From: Elusimicrobiota bacterium
Lineage (GTDB): Bacteria; Elusimicrobiota; Elusimicrobia; UBA1565; UBA9628
Direction: 5' to 3'
DNA length: 7,590 nucleotides
Assembly: GCA_023700845.1 (NCBI GenBank)
Contig: JAMPYD010000081.1
Span: forward strand, 1 to 7,590
A program made the position numbers and the translations under genes. Below are positions 1-6,300 of the stretch, piece after piece. Positions within the stretch are counted from its first letter, which is position 1, and every line of letters starts with the position of its first letter. The notes below the pieces were generated by a model. It was not told where the DNA came from, made no database searches, and saw only the letters and a list, made by a program, of their open reading frames with translations.

Positions 1-399
1 GCCGTGCCGGTGGGGCCGGCCCGCCCCGTTGCCGTCGCTGCGCCCCTGTCTTACGCCGCCAAGACCGGCCCGCCCGCCGCCGCGGCGCCGTCCGCGCTCG
101 CCCGCTCCCTGTCCGCCGCCGCCGCTCCCGAGAAGGCCGACGACGCCGCCCGGATGTTCGACGGCGCGTCCGCCAAGGCCTCCGCCGGCGGCTCCGTGAC
201 GGCGTCCTCGGGCGGCTTCGGCCGCTCGCTCAAGAAGGGCCTGGCGATCCTGGCGCTGTCGATGGGCCTGCTCGGCGCCCAGCACCAGGCCGCGGCCCAG
301 AACGTTCCCGCGCCGGCGCCCCAGCAGACCGTCCAGGCGCAGCAGGCGGCTCCGGCTCCCGCGGCGGCCCCGGCCGAAAACGTCCGCGTCGTCCTGCCC
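1..399 (+). other. Ala/Pro-rich N-terminal leader with FDG motif
   Basis: Residues 1-133 are low complexity, dominated by Ala, Pro, Ser and Gly, with no predicted fold. A short, more ordered stretch around residues 43-59 carries M52-F53-D54-G55. A hydrophobic secretion-like segment follows at 73-100, and then a Gln/Ala/Pro-rich linker at 101-126 leads into the first folded domain. The leader therefore precedes the segment that resembles a signal peptide, which is unusual. An N-terminus upstream of the window may hold an earlier signal sequence. No function can be assigned. Confidence 0.6.
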
Positions 400-3300
400 C
401 GCCCGCTCGAGGCGACGGCCTCCGTCGACCGCCAGGGCGTCACGGTCGGCGAGCGCATCAACCTCTCGATCACCTTGCGCAACACGTCGGACAAGCCCGT
501 CACCCTTCACACTCTGCGTTCCTCCGTGCAGGAGGCCCTGCCCTCGGATCTCGAGCTCCAGGGCAAGGGCGCCGAGGCCCCGCTGGTCCTGGCTCCCGGC
601 GAGAGCAAGACCGTCGTCTACGAGGCCATTCCTTTCGGGTCGGGAACGCTTACTTTAGAGGGCGGCATCGCGGTCGTCGCCGTCGGCGAGACCGCCGTCT
701 ACCCCGAGGGCATCGAGATCGTCCTGCCCAAGACCGAGATCAAGGTCGCGACCGTGCTCACGCCGGACTGGAAGGACAAGGGCCTGCGCGACATCGTCGG
801 CGTCAAGCGCGCCAACGGCCCGGACTGGATGTGGCTCGCCGCGATTCCCCTGGGCATCCTGCTCTTCGTCGGCGTGCACCGCCTCGTCGCGGCGCGCCGC
901 CTGTACCCGAAGCTCGACGCCAAGCGCCTGTCGCTCGTCGCCGTCGCCGAGACCGAGCTGGCGCGGCTGAAGGCCGAGTCCGCCGAGCTCGACGCCGCCT
1001 CCTTTTATGCCCGCTACCAGGACCTGCTGACGGGCTTCCTCGTGGACTTCGCCGGCCTGCCCAAGGCGGCCCGCGACGCGCGCACGCTCGAGCGCGACCT
1101 GCGCAAATCCTTCTACGACGACGGGCAGGCGTCCGTCGCCTCCCGCCTGGCGGCGCAGGCCGAGGCCGCCCGCTTCGCCGGCAGCGAGGCCGATCCGGCC
1201 GAACGCCTGCGCATGATCGAGCGCCTGCGGGCCCTGATCGAGAGCGTCGCGGGCAAGGCGGGCAAGCCGTCCGCCAAGGGCGTCGGCGCGCTCGGCATGC
1301 TGGCCCTTCTGCCCGGCGCGGCCGGCCTGACCTTCGGCTCCCCCTGGGTCCTGCTCCTGCTGGTCCCGTATGTCGGCTACCTCGTGTGGTCGTGGCGCAA
1401 CCGCGCCCGGGGCGCGCGCTTCGCGGTCTCCTCCTCCGCGCAGACCCCCGCCAAGCGCACCTTGCGCGAGCGCCTCGCCGGCCTTCCCAAGATCCTCCGC
1501 CTGGCCGCGGTGGGCCTCATCATCGTCGCCCTCGCGCGGCCGATGATCGGCACCGAGCGCACCGAGACCTTCATCCCCTCGACCGACACGATGGTGTCCA
1601 TCGACCTGTCCGGCTCGATGAGCGGCGACAAGCTCCAGGGCGTGCGCGACGCGGTGAAGGGCTACGTCGAGGAGCAGCGCCGCGGCACGGAGAACCGCGT
1701 CGGCATGGTCACGTTCTCCGACCAGTCCTATCTCGACGTCAAGCTGACGACCGACTACGACGCGCTGATCGCGCATCTCAAGGAGCTGGAGACGACGGGC
1801 TCGACGGCCATCGGAAAGTCGATGCTGACGGCGATCGCGCACTTCCTCGAGCTCAACGCGCTCGAGCTCGACGGCAAGAAGGACCCCCGCGCCGCCGAGG
1901 TCCAGCGCCTGCTCAAGGACTCCGGCCTGCCCGCGGCGCTGGCGTACGCGAAGCAGCACCCCGACCTGCTCAAGACGATCCTGCAGCCCGAGCGCGCCAA
2001 GATCGTCGTCCTCTTCACGGACGGCGACTCCAACTCCGGCATCGATCCCCAGGCCGCCGCCTCGATCGCGGCTTCCCTCGGCATCAAGGTCTACGGCGTG
2101 GGCATCGCCGGACCGAACGAGTCCTTCAACGAGGCGACCCTGCGCGGCGTGGCGGAGAAGACGGGCGCGAAGTTCTACCGCGCCGGCGACGCGAACGCGA
2201 TGCGCGAGGTCCTGCTCGAGATCTCCCGCCTCGAGAAGAGCCCGGCGAAGATCGTCTCCGCCGTCTCGGTCAAGGACTACACGAGCCTGCTGGCGCTTCT
2301 CGCCTTCCTGCTGATCGGCGCCGAGCTCACGCTCGCCAACACGCGCCTGCGCACCCTTTACGGCATGGCCTTCGTGATGGCGCTCAACGCCGGGCCGATG
2401 GACCTGGCCAAGACCTTCCAGAGCGTCCCCGCCTCGGTCGCGATGACCATGGCGCAAGCGGAGGCGCCGAAGTCGCCGACCTCCGCGGTCCCGGCCGAGG
2501 TCATCGAGGGCAACAAGCTCTACAACCAGGGCCGCTTCGCCGAGGCGCTCAAGAAGTACGGCGAGGCCGTCGAGCGCCACCCCGACGTCCCCGAGATCTA
2601 CTTCAACATGGCCGACGCCTATCTGCGCCTCGGCGAGAACGCGAAGGCCGACGCCGCCTGGGCGAAGTACCTCTCCCTGACGCCGGACCCGAAGAAGCAG
2701 TCGCAGACCTTGTTCAACCTGGCGAACTCGGCGCTGATGGCCGAGGACGCCGAGAAGGCGATCGAGCTCTACAAGGAAGCCCTGCGCCGCGACGCGACCA
2801 ACATGGACGCGAAGTGGAACCTGGAGGCTCTCAAGCAGCAGCAGAAGGAGCAGCAGGACAAGCAGAAGGATTCGAAGGACTCCAAGAAGGGCAAGCCCGG
2901 CAAGCAGAAGGGCAAGCCCGGCGACGGCAAGCCGGGCGACGGCAAACCCGGAGACGGCAAGCCCGGGGACGGCAAGCCCGGAGACGGTAAGCCCGGCGAC
3001 GGCAAGCCCGGAGACGGCAAGCCCGGAGACGGGAAGCCCGCGGACGGCAAGCCGAAGGATCCGAAGGAAGGCGCCGACGAGCTCGGCAAGGAGCTCGGCA
3101 AGCAGGAAGGCGCCGAGAAGGGCGAGGCGCGCAAGGGCATGACCCGCAAGGGCTCGGGCGTGTGGGGCATCGGCGCCCTGCCGCTCGCCTTCGCCGGCCA
3201 GGGCCTCGTGTTCTCCTCCTCCGTGTTCCTGTGGGTCGTCGGCATCGGCCTGCCGGTCGCGATCCTGCTCGTCGCCTGGGGCATGAAGAAGCGCATGGAC

Positions 3301-6300
3301 GCGGCCAAGCGCCTCAGCCCCGGCACCGCGCCGAAGACCTTCTCCTCCTGGTGGGGGGCGCGGCGCTTCCTCGGCAAGTCGGCGCTGGCGCTGGCCGCCG
3401 CGGGCCTGATCGGCCTGGCCGCCGGCGATCCCCGCGGCGGCATGGTCGACGAGCGCGTCAACTTCGGCGGCAAGGACATCGTCGTCACCGTCGACGGCTC
3501 CCACAGCATGGTCTACGCCGAGGACGGGCGCATGGAGCGCACGCAGAAGGAGCTCAACGACTTCATCACCCGCCTCCAGGGGACCGACCGCGTCGGCCTC
3601 GTCGTTTTCGCGGGCAAGTCCCGCACGGCGTCGCCGATCTCCATCGACTACGGCAACTTCGAGTTCAAGATCAACCGTCTCGACGTCGAGGCCCGGGGCA
3701 TCGGCGAGGGCTCGGACCTGGCCGCGGCGATCAAGTACTCGGCCGCCCATTTCGAGACGGCCAAGAAGCTCGGCGACCGCCAGCGCATCCTGATCATCAT
3801 CTCCGACGGCGACGTCCCCGACGCGGAGATCGCGGCGGCGATCGCGGCCGCCTCGGAGCACGGCGTCACCGTGTACGCGATCGGCGTCGGCGATCCCGCC
3901 GGCACGAAGATCAAGATGCCGACGGCCGACGGGACGGGCACGGAGTACCTGATCGACGCCAAGACCGGGGCGCCGGCGATCACGCGCCTCAACGAGGCCC
4001 CGCTGCGCCAGCTCGCCGAGCGCACCGGCGGCGCCTACTTCCGCTCCGGCGAAAAAACGTCCATCGACGACATTCTCAAGGAGGTCTCCCGCCTCGAGAA
4101 GGGCCAGAAGGGCGACATGATCAAGTCCCCGAGCCCGGTCGGCGTGTACCTGCTCTGGCCCGCCCTGCTGATGCTGATCCTCGATCTGATCCTCCCCGGT
4201 CGCTCCCTTCTGCGGCGCGGCCAGGGGAATAAGACCGAGGCCAAGCCCAAGACGAAAGGCCCCGGCGCCGCCGGCCTTCTCGGCGCGGCCCTGATCCCGC
4301 TCGGCGCCTGGCCCCAGATCCTGCCCTTCGCCGCGCTGGCGACCCTCGTCGCCGCCTACATCGCCGCCGACTCGTGGAGCGGCGGGAAGATCACGCGGAG
4401 CGCGCGCGAGTGGTGGCAGAGCCGCCGCGGCTTCGTCGAGAAAGGCGTCTCCGCCGACCTGATCCACCTCTACGACCTGCGCGAGGTCGACGAGCGCCGC
4501 CTGAGCTCCTTCGTCAAGGCCTGGCAGAACGCGAAGGAATCCCAGCGCGAGACATTGATCGCGGCGGCGTCAGCCGACGCGGCGTTGTGGCGGGAGAAGC
4601 TTACCGCCGTCTACCTCTCCGGCGCGGCGCCCGAGACGCTCGAGAAGGTCCTGACCGCCCTGCGCCGCACCGCCCGCCTCCGCCTGGAGCCGCTGGCGCC
4701 GGTCGCGGAGCGAATGGCCGCGCGCAAGGCGCAGATCTCCTGGATGGCGCATACCGACGCCGAGGCCCGCCTCGCCGCGCTGTCCGCCGTCGCCGCCGGC
4801 GTTCCCGTCGCGTTCGAGGTCCCGAAGGCGCCCGCGAAGGCCGCGGGCCTCTGGGCGCGCCTGAAGCGGGGGGTCTCCGTCGGCGTGCTCGCCGTGATGA
4901 TCGCGCTCACCGGCGCCTCCGCGGTCGGCACGATGAATTTCCGCGTCGAGCAGCGCGCGGCGGCCGAGACGGCGATGAGGCTGTTCTTCGCCGAGGACCT
5001 GTTCGTGTTCTCCGACCGCTACGTCGACGCGCGCATCGCCGAGCAGGTCCTCCCGGCCCTCAAGCGCTGGCACGAGTCGCCGAAGACCGCGGGCGCGGAC
5101 TTCGAGCGCGCGCTGATCATCCTGCGCGAGTCGCCGGACCCCAAGGCCGACAACCTCCTGGTCGCGATCTTCCGCCACTCCGGCGTCCTGCCCCTGAACC
5201 AGCAGGCCGAGAACACCTTGCTGCGCGCGCTCATCGAGCGCGAGAGCGACCTGCTGTGGAACTCGATGGACGCGCTGATCGCCTCGTCGCGCGGCGACGC
5301 GGCCTCGGCCCGGATGCTCGTCAAGCTCGTGATCCTCGGCGTCGAGGTCGGCAACGAGAATACCCTCGCCCAGCTTTTCCGCGTGCTCAAGAGCCCCAAC
5401 AAGCAGGTCCAGCAGCAGGCCGCGGGCGCGCTGTACGCGCACCTCTCGAGGGACGGCGGCGCCAAGTTCTACGCGGGCCTGACCTCGGTCCAGGCCAAGC
5501 ACGCGGCCGATCCGATGCTGCAGATGTGGACGGCGAGCTTCGCGCTGCGCCGCCTGACCGAGCCGGCCGCCGCCGAGGCCGACCTCGTCGCGGCGAAGTC
5601 CTTCCTCGACAAGGCCCTCGTCAACGCGCGCGCGATCGACGCGCTGCGCCTGGAGATCTACAAGCAGACGCCTCCCGACCAGGAGGTGCAGGCCCCGCCG
5701 TCCATGGTCGCCATGCTCGCCAACCTCGCCTCCACGATGCAGGGCGACGGCGGCGCGCCCGCGCCGCTGGCCGGCGCGGCGCGCTACCTCGTGACCAAGG
5801 CGACGACCGAGCTCATCAAGGACGCGGAGAAGGCGATCCCCGGCCTGCACGACCGCCTGATCAGGGAAGGCGTCGTCCTGCCCGACACCCAGAACTCGTA
5901 CGGCGGGGGGGAGTACGAGGACTACGGCCACGGGGGCTACTTCGGCGGGCGCTACGGCGGCTATTCGGGCACGAGCCAGAACTACCGCGAGGTGTACAAG
6001 CTCGCCCACCTGCGCGCGCTGGCGGCCATCCTCGAGGAGTCGGGCGGGCCGGCCGCCAAGGCGCCGACGAAGGAGAACGCCGCCGTGCGCGAGCTTCTCG
6101 AGCGCTCCGGCACGGTTCTCGAGCAGGGGCTCGAGGCGGGCGCGAAGGCCGGCATGATGGAGGGCGGCACCGCCCCCGAGATCGCCGCCGAGCAGCTCTA
6201 CCCCACGCTGAAGGCGGGCGACGCGGCCTTCGCGAACCACAATTTCCTGCGCGCCCTGCGCGAGGCGGGCCTGGCCCCGGCGTCCGGCGACCTGTCGAGC

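Noticed and set aside
640..660. Short patch of atypical codons (CTT, ACT, TTA) as a sign of insertion
   Set aside because: Only a few codons, inside a beta-strand that fits the domain; too short to support transfer.
1541..1560. Further copy of the long helical repeat (EKLTAVYLSGA.PETLEKV at about 1532-1548 resembles EKLYLAGALETLDA)
   Set aside because: Only a short Ala/Leu/Glu-rich similarity, with no flanking blocks in the right order; probably chance.
831..2990. Long + strand frame-3 open frame of about 719 codons
   Set aside because: The translation is an Arg/Ala/Pro-rich shadow typical of shifted reading in GC-rich DNA, and it overlaps the BatA and TPR coding sequence in frame 1.
2911..3060. 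Collagen-like repeat
   Set aside because: The period is five residues, GKPGD, so glycine is not at every third position.
2911..3060. CRISPR or regulatory tandem repeat
   Set aside because: 15-base units without spacers, fully in frame and explained by the peptide repeat.
3162..4232. + strand frame-3 open frame of about 356 codons
   Set aside because: Arg/Gly-rich shadow of the BatB unit, with no domain and no ribosome-binding site.
655..4467. Antisense open frame of about 1,270 codons
   Set aside because: It is in codon register with the sense frame and stays open because the sense gene hardly uses TTA, CTA or TCA; it closes exactly at the TTA at 655. Its translation is compositionally odd, rich in Gly, Arg, Ala, Leu, Val and Asp, with no domain, whereas the sense frame carries Bat domains.
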